In this document: positions 8,477 to 17,079 of the stretch, one piece after another | Layout: every line of letters starts with the position of its first letter | Numbering within the stretch: position 1 is the stretch's first letter | Source: Leifsonia aquatica | GTDB lineage: Bacteria > Actinomycetota > Actinomycetes > Actinomycetales > Microbacteriaceae | Length of the DNA stretch: 64,000 nt | Reading direction: 5' to 3' | Assembly: GCF_014190775.1 (NCBI RefSeq) | Contig: NZ_JACHVP010000001.1 | Coordinates: forward strand, 558,001-622,000 | Notes under the pieces: model-generated | Told to the model about the DNA's origin: nothing | What the model saw: the letters and a program-made list of their open reading frames with translations, nothing else | Databases searched by the model: none | Program-made: the position numbers and the translations under genes

Positions 8477-8549
8477 TGCCCCCAGTAGGATTTGAACCTA
8501 CGGCCTTCTGCTCCGGAGGCAGACGCTCTATCCCCTGAGCTATGGGGGC
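8477..8549 (-). tRNA. tRNA-Arg (anticodon CCG)
   Basis: On the minus strand a 73-nt cloverleaf is formed. The acceptor stem GCCCCCA/TGGGGGC has discriminator A, the D stem is GCTC/GAGC, and the anticodon stem TCTGC/GCAGA encloses loop CTCCGGA, giving anticodon CCG (codon CGG). The T arm contains GGTTCGAATCC. The 3' CCA is not encoded: CCG follows the discriminator. Confidence 0.95.
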
Positions 8550-8615
8550 CAGGAGTGCCCGTCCAGGCTAGCATCACTTTTCCGCGGTGCTCGCACGGAC
8601 CGGGGCTCCGCCGGG

Positions 8616-9230
8616 TCAGCTGGCGGGCAGGTTCCCCAGCACGTTCTCCATGAGGGGCGCGGCGTCGCCGGGCTCGAAGAAGGCCGTGGATTCGGCGACG
8701 ATCCAGTAGCCGCCGCGGAAGATCTGCACCTGGCCGGACTCGCCGGTCTTGAAGTAGCCCTCGATGGGCGGTGCGCCGTAAGTGGGGACGGGCTGCGCGT
8801 CGGTGATCGCGGCGTTCTTGAGCCCGTCGAGCTGGCTCGCCGGAGGCTGGGCGACGGCGATCTGGATCACGTCGCCGCTGGTCTGATTGAGCCAGGCGCA
8901 GGTGAGGCCCTGCCAGTCGGCGATCTTCGCCTCGAGGCTGCCGTCCGCGGGCTTGTAATCAGGGTTGGGGCCGAAGTTGGGGTTGTAGGCGTAGAGCTGG
9001 TCGGCCGTGATGAGCTGGTCGCAGCTGAGCGTGACCGGCGTGGCGGGCTCGGTCGGCGTCGGCGTCGGCGTGACCGTCGGCTTCGTCGTCGCCGCTCCGC
9101 CGCCGGCGGTCCCCGTGGGGGAGGAGGACGGAGAGGTCGCGGTGGGGGCGCATCCGGCGAGCGCGAGCGCTCCGGTGAGGGCGGCGGCGACGGTGACGGT
9201 GCGGAGAGCGGATCGGGCGGTGAATGGCAT
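8616..9230 (-). CDS. Putative lipoprotein
   Basis: This 204-residue exported lipoprotein has a short basic N-terminus, a hydrophobic core and the lipobox LALAGC (Cys27). A Ser/Thr/Pro/Ala-rich linker to about residue 65 precedes a globular domain with two cysteines (LSCDQL and LTCAWLNQ). Layout and length match the many uncharacterised mycolate-independent actinobacterial lipoproteins, possibly ligand-binding; no function can be assigned. The open frame continues far upstream antisense to argS, but the signal peptide fixes the start at 9230. It is divergent from argS with 141 bp between. Confidence 0.78.
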   Translation of the reverse strand: MPFTARSALRTVTVAAALTGALALAGCAPTATSPSSSPTGTAGGGAATTKPTVTPTPTPTEPATPVTLSCDQLITADQLYAYNPNFGPNPDYKPADGSLEAKIADWQGLTCAWLNQTSGDVIQIAVAQPPASQLDGLKNAAITDAQPVPTYGAPPIEGYFKTGESGQVQIFRGGYWIVAESTAFFEPGDAAPLMENVLGNLPAS

Positions 9231-9371
9231 GGTGGCGCTCGGTCTTCCGTGTCGGCGTGTACGTCCCGTCGAGACTACCAAGCGGTGGTGCGGCGCCTCC
9301 TGCCGGTCCGGGACGGGCGACCGCTTCGTTAGGCAATCGATGCGTTCCCGCGCCCGGTAGAATCGGTCCTC

Positions 9372-11060
9372 ATGACTCCCGCAGACCTCTCCGCCGCCCT
9401 GCTCGACATCGTGACCGCGGTCGTCGACCGGCGCCGAGCGGGGGGAGCCGACCTCGGCGAGCTGACGGTCACCCTCGACGACGTGCCGCTCGAACGGCCG
9501 AAGAACCGCGAGCACGGCGACTGGTCGTCGAACGTCGCCATGCGCCTGGCCAAGAAGGTGGGAGCGAACCCGCGCGAGCTCGCGACCGAGATCGCCGAGG
9601 CCGCGGCCTCCATCGACGGTGTCGCCTCGGCCGAGATCGCCGGACCCGGCTTCATCAACTTCCGCCTCGACGCCGCCGCGGCAGGGCAGCTGGCGCAAAC
9701 GATCCTGGAGGCCGGCGAGGCGTACGGACACAGCGACGTGTACCACGGCCTGCTGGTGAACCTGGAGTTCGTCTCCGCCAACCCGACCGGCCCCATCCAC
9801 ATGGGCGGCGCGCGCTGGGCGGCGGTCGGCGACAGCCTGGCCCGGATCCTCCAGGCCGCCGGCGCCGACGTCACGCGCGAGTACTACTTCAACGACCACG
9901 GCTCGCAGATCGACCGCTTCGCGCGGAGCCTGCTCGCGGCGTACCTGGGGGAGCCCACGCCGGAGGACGGCTACGGCGGCGCCTACATCGGCGAGATCGC
10001 CGCGACGGTGGCCGCCGGCTTCGACGGCGACCTCGCCTCCCTCCCGCGCGACGAGCAGCAGGAGGTCTTCCGCTCGCGCGGGACGGCCCTCATGTTCGAG
10101 GAGATCAAGAACCGCCTGCACTCGTTCGGGGTCGACTTCGACGTCTTCTTCCACGAGGACTCGCTGCACGAGTCGGGCGCCGTCGAGCGCGCGATCCAGC
10201 GCCTCCGCGAACAGGGCCACATCTTCGAGGCGGACGGCGCCATCTGGCTGCGCACCACGACCTTCGGCGACGACCGCGACCGCGTCATCATCCGCTCCAA
10301 CGGCGAGCCCGCCTACATCTCCGGCGACCTCGGCTACTACCTCGACAAGCGCGAGCGCGGCTTCGAGCAGAACATCATCATGCTCGGCGCCGACCACCAT
10401 GGCTACATCGGCCGCATGATGGCGATGACGGAGGCCTTCGGCGACGTGCCGAACGTCAACCTCCAGATCCTCATCGGCCAGATGGTGAACCTCGTCAAGG
10501 ACGGCGAGCCGATGAAGATGTCCAAGCGCGCCGGCACGATCGTCACCCTCGACGACCTCGTCGACGCGGTGGGCGTCGACGCCGCCCGCTACTCGCTGGT
10601 GCGGTCCTCCACCGACTCGCAGCTCGACATCGACCTCGACCTGCTCAGCAAGCGCAGCAACGAGAACCCCGTCTACTACGTGCAGTACGCCCACGCGCGC
10701 ACCTGCTCCGTCGCGGCCAACGCCGCGAAGGCGGGCGTTGACCGCAGCGTGTTCCGCCCCGAGCTGCTCACGCACGAGAGCGAGAGCGCGCTGCTCGGCG
10801 CGCTGCAGGAGTTCCCGCGCGTCGTCGCGCAGGCCGCCGAACTGCGCGAGCCGCACCGCGTCGCCCGGTACATCGAGGAGGTCGCCGGGCTGTACCACGC
10901 GTGGTACGCGGTCCGCGACGGCTCCACCCGTGTCATCCCGTTCGGCGAGGAGCCGGTCACCGACGCCCACCGCACCCGCCTCTGGCTGAACGACGCCACC
11001 GGCCAGGTCATCCGCAACGGCCTCGGGCTCGTGGGGGTGTCCGCTCCCGAGCGGATGTGA
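9372..11060 (+). CDS. argS: Arginyl-tRNA synthetase
   Basis: This 562-residue class I aminoacyl-tRNA synthetase charges tRNA-Arg. The N-terminal Add1 domain spans about residues 1-110. The HIGH-like motif is HMGG at 143-146 after SANPTGP, KMSK is at 382-385, and the C-terminal anticodon-binding helical domain ends in the typical GVSAPERM. Length is normal. TAGAAT at 9358-9363 lies 8 nt before the ATG and no Shine-Dalgarno is present, suggesting a leaderless or near-leaderless mRNA. An LmeA-like gene follows after 4 nt, then lysA. Confidence 0.97.
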   Translation: MTPADLSAALLDIVTAVVDRRRAGGADLGELTVTLDDVPLERPKNREHGDWSSNVAMRLAKKVGANPRELATEIAEAAASIDGVASAEIAGPGFINFRLDAAAAGQLAQTILEAGEAYGHSDVYHGLLVNLEFVSANPTGPIHMGGARWAAVGDSLARILQAAGADVTREYYFNDHGSQIDRFARSLLAAYLGEPTPEDGYGGAYIGEIAATVAAGFDGDLASLPRDEQQEVFRSRGTALMFEEIKNRLHSFGVDFDVFFHEDSLHESGAVERAIQRLREQGHIFEADGAIWLRTTTFGDDRDRVIIRSNGEPAYISGDLGYYLDKRERGFEQNIIMLGADHHGYIGRMMAMTEAFGDVPNVNLQILIGQMVNLVKDGEPMKMSKRAGTIVTLDDLVDAVGVDAARYSLVRSSTDSQLDIDLDLLSKRSNENPVYYVQYAHARTCSVAANAAKAGVDRSVFRPELLTHESESALLGALQEFPRVVAQAAELREPHRVARYIEEVAGLYHAWYAVRDGSTRVIPFGEEPVTDAHRTRLWLNDATGQVIRNGLGLVGVSAPERM

Positions 11061-11064
11061 CCCG

Positions 11065-11877
11065 ATGAGCGAGCAGCCCACCGCGATCCTCCCCGAGCCG
11101 GCGGCGACGCCAGGCCAGACGTCCGCGCGCACCCGTCGGCCCCGCTGGGTGCGGGTGCTCCTGTGGATACTGATCCCGCTCGTCGTGCTGGCCGTCCTGC
11201 TCGTCGTGGCCGACGTGGTGGCGCGCGCGTACGCCGAGCAGCGCGTCTCGTCCGAGATCGAGAAGAGCCTGCCTCCGGAGATCTCCGGCGACGTCCAGGT
11301 GCACATCGGCGGGGTGTCGGTGCTGCAGCAGTACCTCGCGGGCACATTCCAGCGGGTCGAGCTGGATGCGCCGAAGCTGACGGCGAAGGGCGCGCCGCTC
11401 AGCGCCTCCATCGTCGCCACGGGCGTCCCCACCGATTTCAGCAAGCCCATCTCGACGGCGACGGGCACGCTCAGCATCTCGCAGGCGTCGCTCAACAAGC
11501 TGGTCACCATCCCCGGTGCGACCGGCGACATCACCCTGGGCGACGGCGTCCTCGGATACAAGGGGAGCATCGACCTGCTCGGTCTCCCCGTCGGCTACGC
11601 GGTCACGGCCACGCCCAAGGCGGACGGCGACACCGTGCTCCTCCAGCCGGACAAGGCCTCCCTCGACACGGGCTCCGGCGCCGACGTCAACCTCACCCGG
11701 CTGCTGCAGGCTCTCACCGACCGAGGCCCGTTCCCGGTCTGCGCGGCTCAGTACCTCCCGGACGGCGTGGAGGTCTCCGACATCGCGATCACCCCGGGCC
11801 ACGCCACCGTCACGCTGACGGCGCACGATTTCGTGATGGACGAGAAGTTCCTCGGCAGCAAGGGGAGCTGTACGTAA
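11065..11877 (+). CDS. LmeA family (DUF2993) phospholipid-binding protein
   Basis: This 270-residue protein has a disordered cytoplasmic N-terminus ending in RTRRPRWVR, one transmembrane anchor at about residues 30-52 and an extracytoplasmic beta-rich domain. The pattern of ERVSSEIEKSL, then QYLAGTFQRVELDAP and a C-terminal DGVEVSDIAITPG segment, fits the DUF2993/LmeA family. In mycobacteria LmeA binds phospholipid and supports cell-envelope glycolipid maturation. The specific ligand here is unknown. It is in the argS transcript with a 4-nt gap. Confidence 0.78.
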   Translation: MSEQPTAILPEPAATPGQTSARTRRPRWVRVLLWILIPLVVLAVLLVVADVVARAYAEQRVSSEIEKSLPPEISGDVQVHIGGVSVLQQYLAGTFQRVELDAPKLTAKGAPLSASIVATGVPTDFSKPISTATGTLSISQASLNKLVTIPGATGDITLGDGVLGYKGSIDLLGLPVGYAVTATPKADGDTVLLQPDKASLDTGSGADVNLTRLLQALTDRGPFPVCAAQYLPDGVEVSDIAITPGHATVTLTAHDFVMDEKFLGSKGSCT

Positions 11878-11999
11878 CACTGTCCGGGGGCTCCCGGCGG
11901 CATCGGTAGACTTCTCGTACTTCTCCACCGGCTTCAGGGGCCAATCCGGGTCCGCTCGCCTGAGAGACTCCCACTCGTCGTTCCCGTGAGGTTCTCCCT

Positions 12000-13424
12000 A
12001 TGGCTCCGAATCCCCTCGCACCCCCGTGGCTGCACGTTCCGGACGATGCCAACGCGCTCGTCCCCGGTCTCTGGTCCCGCACGGTCGTGCGCGACGACGG
12101 TGAGATCACCGTCGGAGGCGTGCGCGCGTCCGACCTGGCCGCCCGCTTCGGCACCCCGCTCTACGTCGTCGACGAGCGGGAGGCGCAGGAGCGCGCCGCC
12201 GAGGTGCGCGACGCGCTGCAGACCGCCTTCGCCGAGGTCGGCACCGCCGCCAAGGTCTACTACGCGGGCAAGGCGTTCCTCTCCATCGAGGTCGCGCGCT
12301 GGATGGCCGAGGCCGGCCTGAACATCGACATCTGCTCCGGCGGCGAGCTCGCCGTGGCGCTGGCGGCGGGCGTCGACCCCGAGCGGCTCGGCTTCCACGG
12401 CAACAACAAGTCGGCCGCCGAGATCGACCGCGCCGTCTCCGTCGGCATCGGCGCGATCATCATCGACAGCCTCCAGGAGATCGATCGCGTGGCCGAGGCC
12501 GCCGAGCGGCACGGTCGCGTGCAGAGCGTGCGGCTCCGCGTGAACAGCGGTGTCCACGCCCACACGCACGCGTTCCTGGCCACGGCCCACGAGGACCAGA
12601 AGTTCGGCATCGCCCTCGGCGACGCGGCCGACGCCGTGGCGCGCATCCGCTCGCACGCGGACCTGCACTTCCTCGGCCTCCACTGCCACATCGGCTCGCA
12701 GATCTTCGGCGCCGACGGGTTCGTCGAGTCCGCCGCCCGGCTGCTCGCCGTGCACCGCGACCTCCTCGCGGGCGGCGACGTCCCCGAGCTCAACCTCGGC
12801 GGCGGCTTCGGCATCGCCTACACGTCCGTCGACGACCCCGCGCCGATCGGCGACCTCGCCCGCCGCATCGCGGAGACGGTCGCTGCGGGATGCGCCGAGC
12901 TCGAGATCCCGACGCCCGTCGTCGCGTTCGAGCCGGGCCGGTCGATCATCGGCACCGCCGGCCTCACCCTCTACACGGTCGGCACGACCAAGGACGTACT
13001 CGTCGCGGCCGAGGACGACGGCGAGACCGCGGTCCGCCGCTACGTGAGCGTCGACGGAGGGATGAGCGACAACGCCCGCCCCGCGCTCTACGGCGCGGAC
13101 TACTCGGCTCGCCTCGCCGGCCGCGTCTCGGACGCCGCCCCCGCGCTCGTCCGCGTCGCGGGCAAGCACTGCGAGAGCGGTGACATCGTCGTGGACGCCG
13201 AATACCTCCCCGCCGACGTGCGGCCCGGCGACCTGCTCGCCGTCCCCGCCACCGGCGCCTACTGCTGGTCCCTGGCGAGCAACTACAACTATCTCGGCCG
13301 TCCGCCCGCGATCGCGGTGCGCGACGGCGACGCCCGCGTGATCGTGCGCGGCGAGACCGAGGCGGATCTGCTGTCGCGCGATGCCGCGTACGACGGCACC
13401 GCCGGTGAAGGAGTCAACCGATGA
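12000..13424 (+). CDS. lysA: Diaminopimelate decarboxylase
   Basis: This 474-residue PLP enzyme of fold III performs the last step of lysine synthesis, converting meso-diaminopimelate to L-lysine. The Schiff-base lysine is Lys91 in YYAGKAF, and HCHIGSQ, NLGGGFGI and EPGRSI are present for cofactor and substrate binding. HCESGD supplies the cysteine that acts from the other subunit. The roughly 25-residue N-terminal extension is typical of actinobacteria. The 122-bp leader contains TAGACT (11907-11912) as a possible -10 box and GAGG about 10 nt before the ATG. The stop overlaps the hom start (ATGA). Confidence 0.96.
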   Translation: MAPNPLAPPWLHVPDDANALVPGLWSRTVVRDDGEITVGGVRASDLAARFGTPLYVVDEREAQERAAEVRDALQTAFAEVGTAAKVYYAGKAFLSIEVARWMAEAGLNIDICSGGELAVALAAGVDPERLGFHGNNKSAAEIDRAVSVGIGAIIIDSLQEIDRVAEAAERHGRVQSVRLRVNSGVHAHTHAFLATAHEDQKFGIALGDAADAVARIRSHADLHFLGLHCHIGSQIFGADGFVESAARLLAVHRDLLAGGDVPELNLGGGFGIAYTSVDDPAPIGDLARRIAETVAAGCAELEIPTPVVAFEPGRSIIGTAGLTLYTVGTTKDVLVAAEDDGETAVRRYVSVDGGMSDNARPALYGADYSARLAGRVSDAAPALVRVAGKHCESGDIVVDAEYLPADVRPGDLLAVPATGAYCWSLASNYNYLGRPPAIAVRDGDARVIVRGETEADLLSRDAAYDGTAGEGVNR

Positions 13425-14776
13425 TCGAGTACCGCAACCTCCGCGTCGCCCTGCTCGGGGCCGGGTCCGTCGGGTCGCAGGTGGCGCGCCTGCTGCTGGA
13501 GCAGGGCGACGAGTTCGCCTCGCGCGTCGGCGCGAAGCTCGAGCTCGTCGGCATCGCCGTCCGCGACGTCGACGCCCCGCGCGACGTCGACCTGCCGCGA
13601 GAGCTGTTCACCACCGACGCGAGCTCGCTCATCCTGGGCGCGGACATCGTCGTGGAGCTGATGGGCGGCATCGAGCCGGCGCGCGGCTACGTGCTGGAGG
13701 CGCTCAACTCCGGCGCCGACGTCATCACCGCCAACAAGGCCCTGCTGGCCACCCACGGCCCGGAGCTGTTCGAGGCCGCCGAGCAGGTCGGCGCACAGCT
13801 CTACTACGAGGCCGCCGTCGCTGGTGCCATCCCGATCATCCGGCCGCTGCGCGACAGCCTGGCCGGTGACCGCGTCAACCGCATCCTGGGCATCGTCAAC
13901 GGCACGACGAACTTCATCCTCGACCGGATGGACGTCAACGGCGAGAGCCTGCAGGACGCCCTCGCGACCGCGACCGAGCGCGGCTACGCCGAGGCCGATC
14001 CGACCGCCGACATCGGCGGCTACGACGCGGCCCAGAAGGCGGCGATCCTCGCCAGTCTCGCGTTCCACACCACCGTCCCGCTCGACCGGGTCTACCGCGA
14101 GGGCATCACCGGCATCACCACCTCGCAGGTGGATGCCGCCCGCGAGGCCGGCGCCGTCATCAAACTCCTCGCGATCTGCGAGCGCATGACCGATCCGGAG
14201 ACGGGGGAGGAGGGCGTCTCGGCCCGCGTCTACCCGGCCCTGATCGACCGGCACCACCCGCTGGCCGCCGTGCACGGCGCGCACAACGCCGTCTTCGTGC
14301 AGGCGGGCGCCGCGGGCGACCTCATGTTCTACGGTGCAGGCGCCGGCGGCGTCGAGACGGCCTCCGCCGTGCTCGGCGACGTCGTCTCTGCCGCCCGCCG
14401 TCACGTCGTCGGGGGCCCCGGCGTCGCGGAGTCCACGCACGCCGACCTCCCCGTGCTCGACATCGGCCGCGTGGTGACCCGCTACCAGATCACGCTCGAT
14501 GTGACCGACCAGCCGGGCGTGCTCGCGTCGGTCGCGCGCATCCTGAGCGACGGCGGGGTCAGCGTCGAGACCATGCAGCAGTCGGTGCCGAGCACGACGG
14601 GAGCCGTCGTCATCTCGGGTAACGCTGCGATTCACGGCGCGGGCGCGCCCACCGCTACCCTGGTCATCGGTACCCACGAGGCCGAGGAGGCCGCTCTGGC
14701 GGCGACCGTGGAGGCGCTCGCGGCCAGCGATGTCGTGACCGCCATCTCTTCCGTTCTCCGAGTCGAAGGATCGTAA
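13421..14776 (+). CDS. hom: Homoserine dehydrogenase
   Basis: This 451-residue enzyme reduces aspartate semialdehyde to homoserine with NAD(P)H. The Rossmann motif GAGSVGSQVA is near residues 9-18, ANKALLA and GIVNGTTNFIL are canonical, and YxEADPTADIGG-type catalytic sequence follows. A C-terminal ACT domain from about residue 350 (YQITLDVTDQPGVLASVA) predicts feedback control by threonine. It overlaps lysA by 4 nt and thrC by 1 nt, so lysine- and threonine-branch enzymes are translationally linked. Confidence 0.97.
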   Translation: MIEYRNLRVALLGAGSVGSQVARLLLEQGDEFASRVGAKLELVGIAVRDVDAPRDVDLPRELFTTDASSLILGADIVVELMGGIEPARGYVLEALNSGADVITANKALLATHGPELFEAAEQVGAQLYYEAAVAGAIPIIRPLRDSLAGDRVNRILGIVNGTTNFILDRMDVNGESLQDALATATERGYAEADPTADIGGYDAAQKAAILASLAFHTTVPLDRVYREGITGITTSQVDAAREAGAVIKLLAICERMTDPETGEEGVSARVYPALIDRHHPLAAVHGAHNAVFVQAGAAGDLMFYGAGAGGVETASAVLGDVVSAARRHVVGGPGVAESTHADLPVLDIGRVVTRYQITLDVTDQPGVLASVARILSDGGVSVETMQQSVPSTTGAVVISGNAAIHGAGAPTATLVIGTHEAEEAALAATVEALAASDVVTAISSVLRVEGS

Positions 14777-15879
14777 TGCCCGAGAAGTCCTACAGCCGTC
14801 AGTGGCGTGGCGTCCTGCGCGAGTACGCGGACCGCCTGAACATCTCGGAGGCGACCCCGATCGTGACGCTCGGCGAGGGCGGCACGCCGCTCATCCCGGC
14901 CGCTGCGCTCTCGGCCAGGACCGGTGCGGACGTCTACGTCAAGTTCGAGGGCATGAACCCGACCGGCTCCTTCAAGGACCGCGGCATGACCATGGCCATC
15001 TCGAAGGCGGTCGAGCACGGCGCGAAGGCCGTGATCTGCGCCTCCACCGGCAACACCTCCGCCTCGGCCGCCGCCTACGCGACGCACGCCGGCATCCAGG
15101 CCGTCGTCCTCGTGCCGGAGGGCAAGATCGCGATGGGCAAGCTCAGCCAGGCCATCGCCCACAACGCGCAGCTGCTGCAGGTGCAGGGCAACTTCGACGA
15201 CTGCCTCGACATCGCGCGCGAACTCGCGACGAACTACCCGGTGCACCTCGTCAACTCGGTGAACCCCGACCGCATCGAGGGCCAGAAGACGGCCGCGTTC
15301 GAGATCGTCGAGACGCTCGGTGACGCGCCGGACTTCCACATCGTCCCCGTCGGCAACGCCGGCAACTACACCGCCCACCACCGCGGGTACACCGAGGAGC
15401 TGCAGCGCGGCGAGACCACGAAGCTGCCCCGGATGTTCGGCTTCCAGGCGGCCGGCAGCGCCCCGATCGTGCTCGGCCACCCCGTCGCGGACCCGGACAC
15501 CATCGCCACCGCGATCCGCATCGGCAATCCCGCCTCGTGGGAGCTCGCGCTCAACGCCCGCGACGACAGCGACGGCTACTTCGGAGCGATCGACGACGCG
15601 AAGATCCTCGAGGCGCACCGCATCCTGTCGTCCGAGGTCGGCATCTTCGTCGAGCCGGCGTCCGCGATCAGCGTCGCCGGCCTGCTCGAGCGCGCCGAGG
15701 CCGGCGTGATCCCGGCCGGCGCGACGGTCGTCCTCACCGTCACCGGACACGGACTGAAGGACCCGCAGTGGGCCCTCCGCACCGCGGACGGCTCCGACGT
15801 GCATCCGACGGTCGTCCCGATCGACACCGCGACCATCGCCGAGGTGCTCGGCCTCGTCCCGAGCGGGGTGACGGCGTGA
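14776..15879 (+). CDS. thrC: Threonine synthase
   Basis: This 367-residue fold-II PLP enzyme converts O-phosphohomoserine to threonine. The PLP lysine is Lys67 in NPTGSFKDRG, the phosphate-binding loop is VGNAGNYTAH, and the C-terminal VTGHGLKDP motif is present. This is the short bacterial form without the N-terminal domain of the plant and E. coli types. Its ATG shares the last base of the hom stop (TAATG). Its own stop overlaps the thrB GTG start. Confidence 0.97.
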   Translation: MPEKSYSRQWRGVLREYADRLNISEATPIVTLGEGGTPLIPAAALSARTGADVYVKFEGMNPTGSFKDRGMTMAISKAVEHGAKAVICASTGNTSASAAAYATHAGIQAVVLVPEGKIAMGKLSQAIAHNAQLLQVQGNFDDCLDIARELATNYPVHLVNSVNPDRIEGQKTAAFEIVETLGDAPDFHIVPVGNAGNYTAHHRGYTEELQRGETTKLPRMFGFQAAGSAPIVLGHPVADPDTIATAIRIGNPASWELALNARDDSDGYFGAIDDAKILEAHRILSSEVGIFVEPASAISVAGLLERAEAGVIPAGATVVLTVTGHGLKDPQWALRTADGSDVHPTVVPIDTATIAEVLGLVPSGVTA

Positions 15880-16838
15880 CGTTCTCGGCCGGCGCGCTGC
15901 GCGGCCGCTCCGTCCAGGTCAAGGTCCCCGCGACCAGCGCCAACCTCGGCCCCGGGTTCGACACCCTCGGCCTGGCGCTGGCCCTCTACGACGAGCTGCA
16001 GGTCTCGGTCCGCGACGAGCCGGGCGCGACGGTCGATGTCATCGGCGTCGGCGCCGGCGAGGTGCCGACCGACGAGACCAACCTGGTCGTCCGCGCCATC
16101 GCGCACACCTTCGAGTCGGTCGGCCACCCGCTGCCCGGACTCTCGCTGGTCGCGCGCAACAGCATCCCGCACGGCCGGGGGATGGGCTCCTCCGGCGCCG
16201 CGATCGTGTCCGGCATCATGGCGGCCAAGGGCCTGCTCGAGGGCGTCGTCGAGTTCGACGCGCAGAGCCTGCTCGCGCTGGCGAACGACATGGAGGGACA
16301 CCCCGACAACGTCGCGCCCGCCCTCTTCGGCGGCCTGACCATCGCGTGGGTCACCCCCGAGGGGCCGCAGTTCAAGAAGCTGATCGTGCACCGCGGCGTC
16401 TCTCCGCTCGTCCTCGTCCCCTCGCACGTCATGTCGACGGCTCTGGCCCGCAGCCTCCAGCCGGAGTCCGTGCCGCACGAGGACGCCGTCTTCAACGTCT
16501 CCCGCTCCGCCCTGCTCGTCGCCGCTCTCATCCAGAGCCCCGAGCTGCTGCACGCCGCCACCGAGGACAAGCTCCACCAGAGCTACCGCGCGTCGGCGAT
16601 GCCCGAGACCAACCGTCTCATCACGCTGCTGCGTGCGCGCGGCTTCGCGGCGGTCGTCTCCGGTGCCGGCCCCTCGATCCTTGTGCTCTGCAGCGACCCG
16701 AGCCAGCGGCTCGCCGCCGCGGAGCTCGTGGCGAGCGAAGCCGAGACCGATTGGCAGCCGCTGATGCTGGCGGTCGATTTCAAGGGCGCGACGGTCACCC
16801 CGCTCGCCGTCGAGAGCGCGGACACGCCCGCCGCCTAG
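15876..16838 (+). CDS. thrB: Homoserine kinase
   Basis: This 320-residue GHMP-family kinase phosphorylates homoserine to feed ThrC. VPATSANLGPGFDTLG is the conserved N-terminal motif, HGRGMGSSGAAIVSG is the ATP-binding glycine loop, and the C-terminal VVSGAGPSIL motif 3 is present. The start is GTG 15876, overlapping the thrC stop as GTGA; this choice gives the normal family length. With hom and thrC it completes the pathway from aspartate semialdehyde to threonine. Confidence 0.96.
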   Translation: MTFSAGALRGRSVQVKVPATSANLGPGFDTLGLALALYDELQVSVRDEPGATVDVIGVGAGEVPTDETNLVVRAIAHTFESVGHPLPGLSLVARNSIPHGRGMGSSGAAIVSGIMAAKGLLEGVVEFDAQSLLALANDMEGHPDNVAPALFGGLTIAWVTPEGPQFKKLIVHRGVSPLVLVPSHVMSTALARSLQPESVPHEDAVFNVSRSALLVAALIQSPELLHAATEDKLHQSYRASAMPETNRLITLLRARGFAAVVSGAGPSILVLCSDPSQRLAAAELVASEAETDWQPLMLAVDFKGATVTPLAVESADTPAA

Positions 16839-17079
16839 CGTCAAAAACGCTGGGGGCGAGGTGGTAAACTGTGCGTGCACCCGTGAAGAACCCGCCTCAC
16901 GAGCGAATTCAGCTTCCGGGTGATCTCATAGCAATCATGCCGTCATTCCTGCCTGCGTGCCCGGATGTCCGGGGCGCACCGTAGCGCGGATCAGAACGCC
17001 GCTCGGTCAAGGCAGTTCATGTGACGAGTGCTCCACAGCGACGCGCAGAGAGCGCGTCGGGGGAAAGGAATCCTCTTCA
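16839..17079 (+). promoter_or_regulatory. Long rho leader region
   Basis: These 241 nt separate thrB from rho and hold no convincing gene. TAAACT at 16865-16870 is a candidate -10 box; no clear -35 is seen. Downstream, CACCCG and CGGGTG can pair around 16878-16924, and GTGCCCGGA can pair imperfectly with TCCGGGGCGCAC around 16958-16982. A long structured leader fits known autoregulation of rho in other bacteria, but that role here is inference. Confidence 0.4.

Noticed and set aside
8616..11570. A 984-codon open frame on the minus strand across argS
   Set aside because: The part above 9230 is antisense to argS and reads as Arg/Val/Asp low-complexity sequence caused by GC-rich third positions; only the lipoprotein at 8616-9230 has a signal peptide and globular domain.
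11878..11999. A lysine or other riboswitch in the lysA leader
   Set aside because: The 122-nt leader is too short and lacks the conserved junction sequences of the lysine riboswitch; only a possible -10 box is visible.
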